DNA of 64,000 nucleotides from an uncultured Alphaproteobacteria bacterium (GCA_945957365.1 CAMFKI010000009.1:1-64000), one strand, 5' to 3'. Counted from the stretch's first letter, positions 19,901 through 27,592 are shown. Numbers and translations: made by a program. The notes: generated by a model from the sequence alone, not told the origin.

Positions 19901-20112
19901 GCCAGGAGGTCAATATGTCCTTCGCCGGTGCGCCGTCGGGAGCGACCTTCACCTCGGTTGGCTCGAACGTGGCCCGCGACTCGGCCGTGGTCGATGCCGG
20001 CGCCAAGTTCCAGTTCAACGACGCTCTGGACGTTGGCCTCTACTACAATGGTCAGTTCAACACCGACTACACGTCGAACGGTGTGACCGCGACCCTCGGC
20101 TACAAGTTCTAA
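13996..20112 (+). CDS. Giant repeat-containing autotransporter (type Va)
   Basis: This 2038-residue protein is an autotransporter. The signal peptide runs MIRQKKLAFALAGVSFIALS to ASAMPAFA. The passenger (about 30-1700) consists largely of an Ala/Asn/Gly-rich repeat of about 45 residues whose units run NDG.I.A.A.A, a variable Tyr/Asp turn, A.A.A.GV.Q, a second variable turn, and A.A.L.N, as expected for a beta-helix or beta-solenoid. The C-terminal beta-barrel spans about 1752-2038, beginning EANIWMSGFGQWNKLSGDQ and ending in GYKF with the terminal Phe used for BamA recognition. Two Cys (MECKDD and STGCFH) sit just before the barrel. No catalytic motif is visible, so an adhesin or biofilm role is the best guess. 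Confidence 0.93.
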   Translation: MIRQKKLAFALAGVSFIALSASAMPAFAAGTIVSGPGGSSSWSASVDTLPANRDFIIINNNYIVSGDVNLDENVGGGTGTQNDHGFYLDNGALVGGNVNISAYVTANVTTTSPTNDAGTSLAAVLVDDGAQVGGAIINQSNGTVQATARANAHEDATAAAFGIATLLDVNSNVQNHGYVSAQAWATGYDTSLAIAGGVGQVTMYNETTATFSNDGSVNAVSHAKSVNGSQDSSTDTALSLAFGVGQLALGSTVATYITNASAGYINAHAYGTATGTGDQNSLVAGVGVAQAALGEFSATASLLNHGSIYAEGDAFSSSTDLYGEAVALGVGVGALQIAGTLYDEATASITNDGFIGGAARAYASAYDAAANAIGVGSLQVAGSVYGVGTVSLDNLAGGTVVGYGSAVAHGAYATAESYVIGAAQIAIGVGDAAVADISNDGNILAFSSAYSAGEFASANADAAGVKQLSINILDSATASVDNYDEIAAFAFGAANGFVANASAAATGVAQFAAGLGPVSDELTNNGRIYAESWAYSTGFDASAHADAQGVTQYALSLDNVTLSASNNEFITAVAHASAGYSPTEYSEAQADATGIFQGSLTLDLGGLGLTSITSIIGSQPELPVSIAGSADALVNNNGFVGAFAYGSAHAWLGATAYAEAVGVEQSFYNVAGNSTATIDNGGVIVAEARAVAATYDSLLGTYANATATGADQTVASLLGGNAAAILDNTNFILGHAAASAYGSTNVYANAHGAGVSQSAQTFAGGEASTSLINSGTIVGVADAYAEAGFDFDANAQADAVGVAQNADTLATSIATAQLTNNLGQYSSSGIFASAHAFATAYLGDATAGANAVGVYQEASSGINYSATAIITNDGNIVAFAAANATALYDASANAGAFGIGQFASSLSGAASGQIDNNHNVYATAESYAVGEDEVYSTARASAIYQHVESNNDSATATLNNTGNLAAFASAQGWSYDSSAYGYATAIGAQQVVDSVVNGLATGTVDNSANGVIVATATAWVWGTDKAYASANAFGVGQLVGAGLDTALASLTNDGGIAARAYATASNVYDVAETADAYAHASGVYQSASSFHGNSTVELTNGSTGIIRAEAYANAFGSSAYAEADAFGVSQVAYGAGANSLASITANNEHDITAFAYANATTGHTTNGDAEANARAVGLYQYGSSAGESSLAVTNSGYIGASAVAYASASSEADVNVFATGVSQFASSDAGSSDTFDNSGTVQAFAKGYVFASSEAAVVEAVAQYAGGFGDVVLDVTNETGAHITANAFVNSRSGQAFAVGAWEGTDEFSTLSGTINNAGVIHASATALYGASAQAIGVLETGEGSNTTVLTNTGGIFALATAQYGSDAQATGISISGGSELVPFINNPNSAPIVNNDGGVIVAQIDVNGDQSRGNAINTRGSLNNYVYFAEANGPVEINLMGGAAGDLGKAYVMSNDGLVSDDVEETFAGHANYGYIYGNIQLTEDDTVNVSEGATIFDGQFNAGGDLVGTLNIQDGGTLVLVQNHDPLDPESGGYVDSLNMSPSGTLAVELTPSQASGDYPQLHTNSANLDGTLQVVYDAGLYSNEGYYADVITGNVAGTFANVTDNQVLLDTTAIYYDSHVDIGYERVAFNAVEGLTTNQKNVGGAIEKVYPDIDPNTPFGDLVADMFTLDAADYKKELDQLSGSQYANHLQSVLWSTRAIDRVITERMECKDDTSHDKMASNGDATVGNNTIAPTADVISSTGCFHPGEANIWMSGFGQWNKLSGDQNAPGYDETQYGILFGADYSFTDSLFFGVAGGYFNSKGDFDNWGGANGASIDYDGLNIAAYGGYDNSTYYLRGIVAYGNYSGDAHRSLALDAPNTEYSTLKGNPDSDTWSFYGETGYRFNLSSVGQITPFLGLSIATANLDGFTEKDPDNSGAALNVHSSNANSVASVLGARFTADMAMGSGVFSPVLSVAWMHEFDDTRQEVNMSFAGAPSGATFTSVGSNVARDSAVVDAGAKFQFNDALDVGLYYNGQFNTDYTSNGVTATLGYKF
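14580..18125 (+). repeat. About 25 degenerate tandem repeats of ~135 bp in the autotransporter passenger
   Basis: The motif GV.Q (or a close variant: GVGQ, GVAQ, GVSQ, GVYQ, GVEQ, GADQ) recurs at residues near 197, 243, 287 and 331 and onward to about 1370, giving an average period of about 45 residues. Each is followed 12-20 residues later by an Asn-Asn/Asp/Ser-Gly pair and then an alternating Ala-x-Ala strand. The copies differ strongly in DNA sequence, so this is an old, protein-selected repeat and not a recent expansion. Confidence 0.85.
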
Positions 20113-20141
20113 GCCAGGGCCTCGGCCGAACGACACGGACA

Positions 20142-20203
20142 AGGGCCTCCGCCGCGACCACGCTTCCGCAAGGAAGCTGGCGAGGCGGGGGCCCTCGGCT
20201 TTT
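20142..20203 (+). terminator. Probable terminator of the autotransporter gene
   Basis: A branched hairpin follows the stop codon. The outer arms are AGGGCCTCCGCC and GGCGGGGGCCCT with one mismatch, and an inner perfect hairpin is GCTTCC-GCAA-GGAAGC. A short TTTT at 20200-20203 follows closely. The T-run is short, so efficiency is uncertain. Confidence 0.55.
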
Positions 20204-20363
20204 GGGACGGTCGCCAGGAGCGACTTCGCATCCGCAACCGGCGACCGGGCCGCCGGTTCGACTTCGCGCCCGTCCGGACATGGGTATTCGGTCCGCCACG
20301 CCAGCAGGCGGACAGTTTTTCGGATGACCGTATCGAGATGAAAAGTCGGCGGTGCTCAGCCTG

Positions 20364-20705
20364 CTACTGGCTGATGCTGATTCCGACGGAGGATGACGAA
20401 GACGTTCCGGAACTCGTGGCGCGGATGGTACCCGAATTCACCACCGTCGACGATCCGCCCGTCATGGAGACGCCGGTGGTGCCGGTGATCGTCCCGTTGT
20501 TCACGACGGTGTTGTTGGAGCCGTTCACCGTCAGACCGGTCGTATTGCCGCCGGTAATCGTTCCCTGCACCACGGTGGTGGAGTTCGACTGATTGAGCGT
20601 CACGGGGCCGCTGTTTCCGAGAGGAGCCGACTGACTGCGGTTCTTGGCCAGGGCGGCATCCGGGAACAGCAGCAGAAGACACGAAACGAGAGCGAGATTC
20701 CTCAT
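20364..20705 (-). CDS. Small secreted repeat protein, passenger-like without a barrel
   Basis: The 113-residue protein starts at the ATG at 20705, nine bases behind AGGAG, and has a clear signal peptide (LALVSCLLLLFPDAALA). The mature part is built of short Asn/Thr/Gly/Val rungs: STTVVQGTITGGNTT, NNTVVNNGTITGTTG and SSTVVNSGTIRATSS, ending in a Ser-rich stretch. The NNGTI type rung also occurs in the passenger of the adjacent autotransporter (for example INSGTIVG), but no membrane barrel or anchor is present. It is convergent with the autotransporter. I do not know a named family; a secreted beta-solenoid fragment or matrix component is an inference. Confidence 0.75.
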   Translation of the reverse strand: MRNLALVSCLLLLFPDAALAKNRSQSAPLGNSGPVTLNQSNSTTVVQGTITGGNTTGLTVNGSNNTVVNNGTITGTTGVSMTGGSSTVVNSGTIRATSSGTSSSSSVGISISQ

Positions 20706-20756
20706 GCTGCATGGCTCCTTTTGAGGTTCGGAGATTAATCCCACTGAATCGCTGCG

Positions 20757-22781
20757 TCAAACAACCCCCGCGCGTCCACCGTGCTGCAAAACGACGAGAG
20801 GCGGAAGGCCGAGATCCTCTTCCTCGACGATGACCAACGGTCCCGCCGAAGCATCGAGGCCATAGATGCGGCAAAGCAGCGTGATCCACCGGTCGAAGCC
20901 ATCGGCGTTGTCGGCATAGTCGGAAAACCGGGCCCGGTTGTCGGCGCAGAACAGAAGGGCGTTGGTCAGGCTTTCGCCGTCCCGCCCCTTGAAACTCTGC
21001 AGCTGGATACCGAATTCGCCGCCGACGCGCGACAGGGACCACCAGGCACAGAGATTGAACAACGAGTAGTGCAATGGATTCGTCCGCTCCACCTCCAGCG
21101 GCTGGATGGAGAACGGCCCGAGCTGCCGTCCGAGGCGAAGCGAGGCGTTGCGAATGAGCGTGAAGGACCGGTCGAACTCACCAGCGAAGAGGCCCACCGC
21201 GGTGAAGAGGACAGTGACCCAGGTCCCCACGTTGTTGCTCTGCAGCAGGCCCTTGGCCATGCTCCCGCTGGCTTCGCAGGAGAGGAAGAACTGCACATAC
21301 CACTGACGCAGGCCGGCGATCTGGGTGGCTGACAATGCTCCTTCGCTGCCAAGAAGCGCAATGGCATAGGGCAGGAGCGACAGGCTCCAGAATTCCACCA
21401 GCCCGATGTGATTGATCTTCGATCGGCCGGGAATGACCTGGGCATAGTTCGCATTGGGGTTCATGCGGGTGGCCGGATCGAGCAGCCAGCGCGACAGCAG
21501 GTCGGCTGCGGCCATGAACATGTCCCTTCGGCCCATCAGCTTGCCGCACAGGCTCAAGCCATAGATTGCCCGCGTGGCCCGCCGCAGCGAAACCTTGTCG
21601 AAATAGCCCGACGCCGGATCATCAACGCTTCTCGTGTCCTGCGGGACGCCATCGAAGCGCTCGCCTGCATCCGACCAATAGGGCGCACGCGAAAGATAAT
21701 CATGCCGGTCGCCGCTCGGGGGCAGGTTCAGCTTGTCCGTGACGAAGCGCGGAGGCAAGCCCAGCAGCGAATTTGCGAGCGTCTCGAGTGACCCGCCATC
21801 CCCCTGCACAGGCGGCAGGGGCATGACGAATTCCTTGTGATGCCTCCGGCGCTGCCGCGCGATGCCGAGATCGATGTTCGCCGAGCGCTGGGCCACGCCG
21901 ACAAAGCGGCCCATGAATCTCTTGAAGCGGTTGGGTATCTCGTCAGGGACATGCGCTACCAGAGAGTCGAGCTGCGGCTCTCCCGATGGCAGCCGAATGA
22001 GAAACCCTGCGGATATGAACTTGTTCTTGTTTGGCGCGGGCAGCGGATCGATGCGATCCCAGCTCGCCGAGCGCCAGGTTTGCCAGGGACCTTCGACGCC
22101 CAGACGTTTCAGCAGGTCAACCTTGTTGCGGTTGCCGTATCTGAGCCGCTCGTCGAACAATTCGGTGGTCTGCCGGTGGAAGGCGATCTGGGGCTCTTCG
22201 CGATCGTTCAGCTCTCCGACCGGTTCGATCGCGTTCCAGTCAGCAGACCGCCGCAAGCCAAGCAGCGCGAAGCGCGCCTCCGGGTTCCGTTCGATACCCG
22301 ACACGAAGTCTTCCCAGCCCTCGATCGTGAATATGACCCCACCGTCGAGGACGAGAGTCCAGTCGGCGGCGGCGCGCCCCAATTCAAGCGCCCGGTTGCG
22401 TGCATGGTTGATATTGATGAGGCATTGCGACTTGTGGCGCAGCATCCATTCGAGCTCGAGCGGCTTTTCCTTGGCGGCGATGTCCGCATCGCCCCGGGCC
22501 CGTCCGGCCATGGGAAGGCCGGTGACATCCAGGAAGGCGTCATAGTGCCTGCGCGCATCGAAGGGGATATCGATGATCGGCTCTCCCGCCGACGCGATGA
22601 GCTGGGTGATGGTTGCCTTTTCCCGCGGGTTGACCAGCCTGTTGACAACCCAGTTCCTGCGGCAGCCGGGAAATGCCGGCTCATGCTTGAGAACGTGCTC
22701 CACCGCACGCAGATTCTCGCCCAGTGCATGACGAGGCGGCAGGGAGTTGCCGATGATGCGGTACATCGCGAAGCTGGTCAT
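20757..22781 (-). CDS. Two-domain protein: glycosyltransferase-like N-terminus, alginate-lyase-like C-terminus
   Basis: I place the start at the ATG at 22781 (MTSFAMYRIIGNSLPPRH), giving 674 residues; a second Met lies five residues on. The N-terminal ~330 residues resemble a GT-A glycosyltransferase, with NININHARNRALELGRAAADW followed by TLVLDGGVIFT. From about 390 the sequence matches the alginate lyase superfamily (PF05426-like): LDPATRMNPNANYAQVIPG, then SNNVGTWVTVLFTAVGLFAG. Family members usually have NNHGTW with the His acting in catalysis; here it is Val. No signal peptide is seen, so it is probably cytoplasmic. It could process or remodel a uronic-acid-containing or other anionic glycan, or the second domain could only bind it. 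Confidence 0.78.
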   Translation of the reverse strand: MTSFAMYRIIGNSLPPRHALGENLRAVEHVLKHEPAFPGCRRNWVVNRLVNPREKATITQLIASAGEPIIDIPFDARRHYDAFLDVTGLPMAGRARGDADIAAKEKPLELEWMLRHKSQCLININHARNRALELGRAAADWTLVLDGGVIFTIEGWEDFVSGIERNPEARFALLGLRRSADWNAIEPVGELNDREEPQIAFHRQTTELFDERLRYGNRNKVDLLKRLGVEGPWQTWRSASWDRIDPLPAPNKNKFISAGFLIRLPSGEPQLDSLVAHVPDEIPNRFKRFMGRFVGVAQRSANIDLGIARQRRRHHKEFVMPLPPVQGDGGSLETLANSLLGLPPRFVTDKLNLPPSGDRHDYLSRAPYWSDAGERFDGVPQDTRSVDDPASGYFDKVSLRRATRAIYGLSLCGKLMGRRDMFMAAADLLSRWLLDPATRMNPNANYAQVIPGRSKINHIGLVEFWSLSLLPYAIALLGSEGALSATQIAGLRQWYVQFFLSCEASGSMAKGLLQSNNVGTWVTVLFTAVGLFAGEFDRSFTLIRNASLRLGRQLGPFSIQPLEVERTNPLHYSLFNLCAWWSLSRVGGEFGIQLQSFKGRDGESLTNALLFCADNRARFSDYADNADGFDRWITLLCRIYGLDASAGPLVIVEEEDLGLPPLVVLQHGGRAGVV

Positions 22782-23008
22782 AGAACTGGAAATCACTTCA
22801 CTGCGGCGGACGCGTTGCTTGGTTCTTTGCTTTTGACAGCCATTCTCGCCGTTCCTCCACCGGATTGCAAAGACTTGCTGATGCAAACCGTTGAAGCCGG
22901 GCCTAGACCGATTGTTGTGGTGCCGAGTGCCAGCGCCTAAAAGGCTCTCCGGGCCACAGCATCGACGCTGCAGGTCTGACACTGTGGCCATCATTCGAAA
23001 GCGCTCAC

Positions 23009-24367
23009 ATGGTAACACGCAACACGCCCGATGGTGCCTCCTCTGCACCGCTCGATCTCACCGGAAATGCCGATGAGGGCGGTCTCGTCGGCCTGGCCTG
23101 CCTGATACTCCTCGGCGGAGCGCTCACCGGTCTTGTCACCGCCACGTTCAGGATGCTGCTCGACCGGGCCGAACAGCTGAGGGAGGTGCTGATCGCCGAT
23201 GCTCACGGCCACTCGGTTGTCGGATTCTTCGCCGTGGCGGGGGCGACAGCGGTTCTGGCATTCCTCGCAGCCTTCATGGTGCGCCACTTTTCACCGCATG
23301 CCACGGGCAGTGGAATTCCCCATGTCGAGGCAGTGCTGCACGGAATCATCAGGCCTGCAGGAGCAGGCCTGGTACTGGTCAAGTTCGTAGGCGGCCTGAG
23401 TGCCATCGGTGCTGGCCTCGTGCTTGGCCGGGAAGGCCCGAGCGTGCAGATGGGTGCGATCATATCGCATGTGGTGGGGCGGGTGTTCCGCCGGACGCGG
23501 GCCGACTGCCGGGTTCTCCTGGCCGCCGGCGCGGGAGCAGGGTTGGCCACGGCCTTCAACGCCCCGATTGCCGGCGCCGTGTTCGTGCTCGAGGAACTCG
23601 TTCAACGCTTCGAACACCGCATCGCCATTGCAGCGCTCGGCGCGGCCGCCAGCGCCATTGCGGTGGCGCGGTTGTTGCTGGGAAACCAATTGGACTTTCA
23701 GGTCGCCGCCTATCCCGAGCCCGGCATGACCACCTGGCCACTGTTCATGGCGTTGGGCGGCGTCGCGGGTGTCGTCGCAGTGGGCTACAATCGCAGTATC
23801 CTCGGCGCCCTGGCCCTGGCCGACCGTGCCACGTACCTTCCGGCGGAAGTCCGCGCCGCCCTCGTCGGCGGACTGATTGGAACCGTTGCATGGTTCGCAC
23901 CGGGACTCGTCGGCGGTGGCGACAACATTACCCAATCCATCTTGTCCGGCGGTGCCGTTCTGGCTCTCATGCCTGCTGTGTTCATGCTGCGCTTCGTGCT
24001 CGGTTCGGTGTCCTATGCAGCTGGAACACCCGGTGGCCTGTTTGCGCCCCTTCTAGTGCTCGGCACGCAAATTGGCTTCATGTTTGGTGCGCTGTGCGGG
24101 GCCGTCTTCCATGCAAATGTGCCCCCGGAGGCCTTTGCCGTGGTCGGCATGGCGGCATTCTTCGCGGGCGTCGTACGAGCCCCTCTGACCGGGATCATCC
24201 TTGTCGGAGAGATGACCGGAAGTTCCAGTCTGCTGGTGCCCACCGTCTTTGCGAGCTTCACGGCGATGATGGCGGCGACCTTGCTGCGCGACCGCCCCAT
24301 CTATGAATCATTGCATGACCGCACCATCCGGCTCGAGGAACGACTTCAACGGCCGGCCGAAAGCTGA
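23009..24367 (+). CDS. ClC-family chloride channel/antiporter
   Basis: The 452-residue membrane protein carries the three ClC selectivity signatures: GSGIPHVEAVLHG near residue 100, GREGPSVQMGA near 140 (with the gating Glu) and AGTPGGLFAP near 335. The inner Glu of proton-coupled antiporters is also visible in AVFVLEELVQRFEHR, so H+/Cl- exchange is more likely than a pure channel. There are no C-terminal CBS domains, which is normal for bacterial members. It is divergent from the glycosyltransferase/lyase gene. A role in acid or ionic stress is an inference. Confidence 0.92.
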   Translation: MVTRNTPDGASSAPLDLTGNADEGGLVGLACLILLGGALTGLVTATFRMLLDRAEQLREVLIADAHGHSVVGFFAVAGATAVLAFLAAFMVRHFSPHATGSGIPHVEAVLHGIIRPAGAGLVLVKFVGGLSAIGAGLVLGREGPSVQMGAIISHVVGRVFRRTRADCRVLLAAGAGAGLATAFNAPIAGAVFVLEELVQRFEHRIAIAALGAAASAIAVARLLLGNQLDFQVAAYPEPGMTTWPLFMALGGVAGVVAVGYNRSILGALALADRATYLPAEVRAALVGGLIGTVAWFAPGLVGGGDNITQSILSGGAVLALMPAVFMLRFVLGSVSYAAGTPGGLFAPLLVLGTQIGFMFGALCGAVFHANVPPEAFAVVGMAAFFAGVVRAPLTGIILVGEMTGSSSLLVPTVFASFTAMMAATLLRDRPIYESLHDRTIRLEERLQRPAES

Positions 24368-24449
24368 TCCACGCAGATTGTTTCAGCGCAAAGTGGCCCT
24401 CCGCTCGATCCCGTAAATCCTCCTGGTCGGGTTTGAAGGGAGGGTTGAA

Positions 24450-24536
24450 ATGGTGGGAATTGCATTCCTGGTACTTGTTGCCGTCGGAGGCGCCACACTT
24501 ATCTACACTGCGTGGAAGAGCGATCTCGTGGACTGA
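24450..24536 (+). CDS. 28-residue single-span membrane peptide
   Basis: An ATG at 24450 opens a 28-codon frame ending TGA at 24534-24536. Its translation is a single hydrophobic helix (GIAFLVLVAVGGATLIY) with a short charged tail (TAWKSDLVD). An excellent ribosome-binding site, AAGGGAGGG at 24436-24444, stands five bases before the ATG; this is the main evidence that it is real. It follows the ClC gene by 82 bp and is convergent with the MFS exporter gene. It could modulate a neighbouring transporter; that is inference. Confidence 0.6.
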   Translation: MVGIAFLVLVAVGGATLIYTAWKSDLVD

Positions 24537-24562
24537 ACCAGTCTGCAGATCCGGGGTGCCGG

Positions 24563-26017
24563 TCAGTCGGCCACGATCGCCTCGGCCGCGTGACGCGACG
24601 ACGAGCGCAGCGGCCGTTCCTTCATCCACAGGATGAAGACGAAAGCGACCGCAAAGCCGATGGCCGTGGCTGAGAAGATGGGCTGGAACCCGCCGGGCGG
24701 CATCGTGGCGCCGGCATGCAGCGTGGCTTCGCTGATGCCGGAGGCGTTGAGCAGCGCGCCGAAGATGGCCACGGTAACGGCACTTCCCAGCTGACGGAAA
24801 AAATTCATGGCCCCCGTGGCGGTGCCGAGCTGGTGCAGCTCCACGGCGTTCTGAATGGCGACCGTCGTGGTAGGGAGGACCGTGCCGAGCCCGATGCTGA
24901 TCAATGCAAGCACGATTTCGAACGCGGTCAGCGGAAGCGCATCGGCCCATAGCGCCAGCACGAGTGCGCCGAGCGTCGCAACGCAGAGGCCGATCGCCGG
25001 GATGCGCTTGTAATGGACAATGCGCCCCATCAGCTGCCCGGCAATGGTTGCGCCAACCACCGTGCCCACCATCAGCGGAATGAGCCCGAGGCCGGACGCC
25101 GAAGTGCTCATGCCGCGCGCCGCCTGGAAATACACCGGCAGATAGATCGACAGCCCGATGTATGCACCCATGCCGCAGGCCGCGGCAACGGTGGCACGCG
25201 ATACGACCTTGTTGCCGAGAATGGCAACGGGGATGAGCGGCTCGGGCGCGCGGCGGATGCGCCATACGAACGCCAGCCAAAGCGCCAGCGAAGCGCCGAA
25301 GAGGCCGAGAATCCGGGTCGACGTCCAAGCATAGTCGGTGCCGCCGTCATGCAGCGCCAGCATCAGCGTCACGGTGGCTGCAACGAGCAGCACGGCGCCG
25401 AGGATGTCGAGTTCATGCGGCCGGTCATGGCGTGGCAAGCGCTTCAGCGCCTTGTTGCTGATGAAGAAGGCAAAGGCGCCAAGCGGCACGTTGATCCAGA
25501 AAATCAGGGTCCAGTGCAGATGCTGTGTAAAGAAGCCGCCAAGGGTCGGGCCGAGCAGACTGGCGAGCAAGAATACGCTGGCAAAATAAATCTGGTACTT
25601 GCCGCGTTCCTTGGGTGCGACGATATCGGCGACAATCGTCTGGGCGAGCGAAATGAGGCCGCCACCCCCCAGACCCTGGATGGCGCGCGCGGCGATGAGC
25701 CATCCCATGGACGGCGCGAGCGCGCAGGCGATCGAACCCAGCACGAACACCGTGACGCCGAGTGACAGCGCGGTCCGGCGCCCCTTGATGTCGCTGTACT
25801 TGCCGTAGAGCGGCGTCACCGCGGTCGCGGTCAGGAGGTAGATGCTGGCCACCCAGGAGATGGCGCCGAAGTCGCCGAGGTCTCCGGCGATGGCCGGCAA
25901 GGCAGCGGCGATAATCGTCTGATCCAGCGCACCGAGAAACATCGCGACACCGACGCCGATTACGATCGTGCGAATATCGACATGGGACAACGGGGCAGAC
26001 GTTTGGGAGCGGGCCAT
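24563..26017 (-). CDS. MFS drug exporter, DHA2 (14-TMS) family
   Basis: The 484-residue protein starts at the ATG at 26017 (MARSQTSAPLSHVDIRTIV); the upstream 70 open codons look non-coding. It has about 14 membrane helices. The family motifs LGALDQTIIAAALPAIAGDLG (helix 1) and YGKYSDIKGRRTALSLG (motif A) are visible, and GLGGGGLISLAQTIVADIV is the DHA2 helix 4/5 region. Members export drugs or toxic organic compounds using the proton gradient. No adjacent TetR or MarR regulator is seen, and the 349-bp region to the divergent ZntB-like gene is the likely promoter area. Confidence 0.9.
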   Translation of the reverse strand: MARSQTSAPLSHVDIRTIVIGVGVAMFLGALDQTIIAAALPAIAGDLGDFGAISWVASIYLLTATAVTPLYGKYSDIKGRRTALSLGVTVFVLGSIACALAPSMGWLIAARAIQGLGGGGLISLAQTIVADIVAPKERGKYQIYFASVFLLASLLGPTLGGFFTQHLHWTLIFWINVPLGAFAFFISNKALKRLPRHDRPHELDILGAVLLVAATVTLMLALHDGGTDYAWTSTRILGLFGASLALWLAFVWRIRRAPEPLIPVAILGNKVVSRATVAAACGMGAYIGLSIYLPVYFQAARGMSTSASGLGLIPLMVGTVVGATIAGQLMGRIVHYKRIPAIGLCVATLGALVLALWADALPLTAFEIVLALISIGLGTVLPTTTVAIQNAVELHQLGTATGAMNFFRQLGSAVTVAIFGALLNASGISEATLHAGATMPPGGFQPIFSATAIGFAVAFVFILWMKERPLRSSSRHAAEAIVAD

Positions 26018-26366
26018 GATGATGCTCGAGCGGTAAATCCGCAGCTCTTCGGGAACGAATGATGAGAACGACTGAACAGACTCTTTAGTTCGGTGCGGCG
26101 CGCGCGCAAGCCTCGGCAGCCGCGCAAGGCGCCGGGCGGCTATGCGCGGTGAAACTGATCCGCTCCGACGGCAGCGTGATTTGGATGTTGCCGCGCTACT
26201 TCGCGGTCCGTCAGCGGATTGCGGCACGGCGGCAACCCAGCTTTTCAGATGCCTTTAAGATGCTGCGAAATAACGGGAATTCCTGTCCTCAAGGAGCTGG
26301 AACACCGTTGTCGTCGGACTGTCACACGAGCGGCGTAGCGCGGGCTTTTTCGCCGCTCAATGACGG
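26018..26366. other. Divergent intergenic region between MFS exporter and ZntB-like gene
   Basis: This 349-bp stretch holds the promoters of both flanking genes. I see no tRNA, no conserved small gene and no clear sigma-70 box pair. Weak open frames within it lack signals and have the composition of non-coding DNA. Confidence 0.5.
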
Positions 26367-27338
26367 ATGCCACAGTTGAACGCCACTGCCGTTCCCGGCC
26401 TGATCTGTGCATTCGGTTTCGATGCAGGGGGCCGGGGCCGTCCCTTGCGGGAGGACGAGGTCGGAAACAAGCTTGCCGGCGACGACGAGTGGATGTGGAT
26501 CCACCTCAATTTCTCGGACTGGCGCTGCCGGCGCTGGCTGACCCAGACCTTCGGTTTCCCGGGCACGCTGGCAGACGAAATCTGCGACCCGCCCCTGCGC
26601 CAGCATGTGAGCGCGTGGGAAGGAGTGCTGTTCGGCCACCTCGCGGACTTTCGTCATGAGTTCGATGCCGAATCGACGGATTTCGCCTGGTTGCACTTCG
26701 CGCTGGGCGTGCGCTTCCTGATCACCGGCCGGGTGAAGGCCGTGCGCTCGGCGGAGCGGCTGCGCCAGGTGATCACATCGGGCAACGTCTTCTCCGGTCC
26801 GGCAAGCCTGCTCTCCTATCTGCTTGCGCTCTATACCGACGTGCTCGATGCGTCCCTGCATCGTCTCTCGGATGAGCTCGAATTGATCGAAGACCACGTC
26901 CTCGACGAGCACCACCGCGGCGAGCGCAAACGGCTGATGGTGACGCGACGCGAAATCGCCCAGTTGCACCGTCACATGCGCTCGCTCCGCCGTGCCTTGC
27001 AGTTGGCGGAGCGGGCGAGCATTCCCACCCCTGAGGGGTTCGGCCTCACCGCTGCGCGGCTCAACAATCTCGATCAGGACTTCGCCGAACTCGAATCAAG
27101 GTCGCGCTTCTTCCACGACGAGATCGACGCCAAGCTGACGGCGGAGACCAACCGGCAGCTCTTCACGCTGTCGGCACTCACGGCGGCCTTTCTGCCGCCG
27201 GCGCTGGTGGCAGGCCTGTTCGGCATGAATGTCGAGGGCATTCCCTTCACCGGTTCCCCCTGGGGTTTCTGGGGCGCGATTGCGGTCTGCCTGCTCTCCT
27301 CGGGCGCGGTCATCCTCTATCTCAGGATCATGAACTGA
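26367..27338 (+). CDS. ZntB/CorA-family metal cation transporter
   Basis: This 323-residue protein belongs to the CorA/ZntB superfamily of pentameric metal transporters. The long N-terminal cytoplasmic domain (1-~255) includes a predicted helical neck (LHRHMRSLRRALQLAERAS). Two C-terminal membrane helices (about 262-283 and 298-320) flank the signature FGMNVEGIPFTG, whose GMN tripeptide is the pore-mouth motif. The WIHLNFSDWR start of the soluble domain resembles ZntB more than CorA, so zinc or another divalent cation with proton coupling is plausible. The ATG at 26367 is the natural start. Confidence 0.88.
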   Translation: MPQLNATAVPGLICAFGFDAGGRGRPLREDEVGNKLAGDDEWMWIHLNFSDWRCRRWLTQTFGFPGTLADEICDPPLRQHVSAWEGVLFGHLADFRHEFDAESTDFAWLHFALGVRFLITGRVKAVRSAERLRQVITSGNVFSGPASLLSYLLALYTDVLDASLHRLSDELELIEDHVLDEHHRGERKRLMVTRREIAQLHRHMRSLRRALQLAERASIPTPEGFGLTAARLNNLDQDFAELESRSRFFHDEIDAKLTAETNRQLFTLSALTAAFLPPALVAGLFGMNVEGIPFTGSPWGFWGAIAVCLLSSGAVILYLRIMN

Positions 27339-27391
27339 ACGGCCGAAACCAACGCACTCGTCAGCGGAAGAAGCCGCCGTACTCCACTGCC

Positions 27392-27592
27392 TCAGGACCG
27401 CGCATCGGAACTGCTGGCCGCCACCGCGCTCCGCAAACGGCGGCGCAGGCTCGCCAAGGTAAGAACGAAGAGCTGTGAGGAAATGAACATCGCATACATC
27501 CAGACAGGATATTTGTCGGGAAGCGTGTGATCGAAGCTGCAAGCCGCGAGCGTAAAGAACACACCGATGCAGAAGACCGAAAGAAGTTTCAT
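27392..27592 (-). CDS. Small membrane protein (unknown), 66 residues
   Basis: The frame starts MKLLSVFCIGVFFTLAACSFD, which looks like a membrane or lipoprotein-type leader, and has a second hydrophobic segment (VWMYAMFISSQLFVLTLASL) followed by a basic tail. GAGGT stands six bases before the ATG. The hydrophobic pattern and ribosome-binding site support a real gene, but no family is recognised. Confidence 0.52.
   Translation of the reverse strand: MKLLSVFCIGVFFTLAACSFDHTLPDKYPVWMYAMFISSQLFVLTLASLRRRLRSAVAASSSDARS

Noticed and set aside
17344..20142. A 932-codon open frame antisense to the autotransporter
   Set aside because: It mirrors the GC-biased codon pattern of the real gene, has no ribosome-binding site and a translation of repetitive Val/Gly/Arg without domains.
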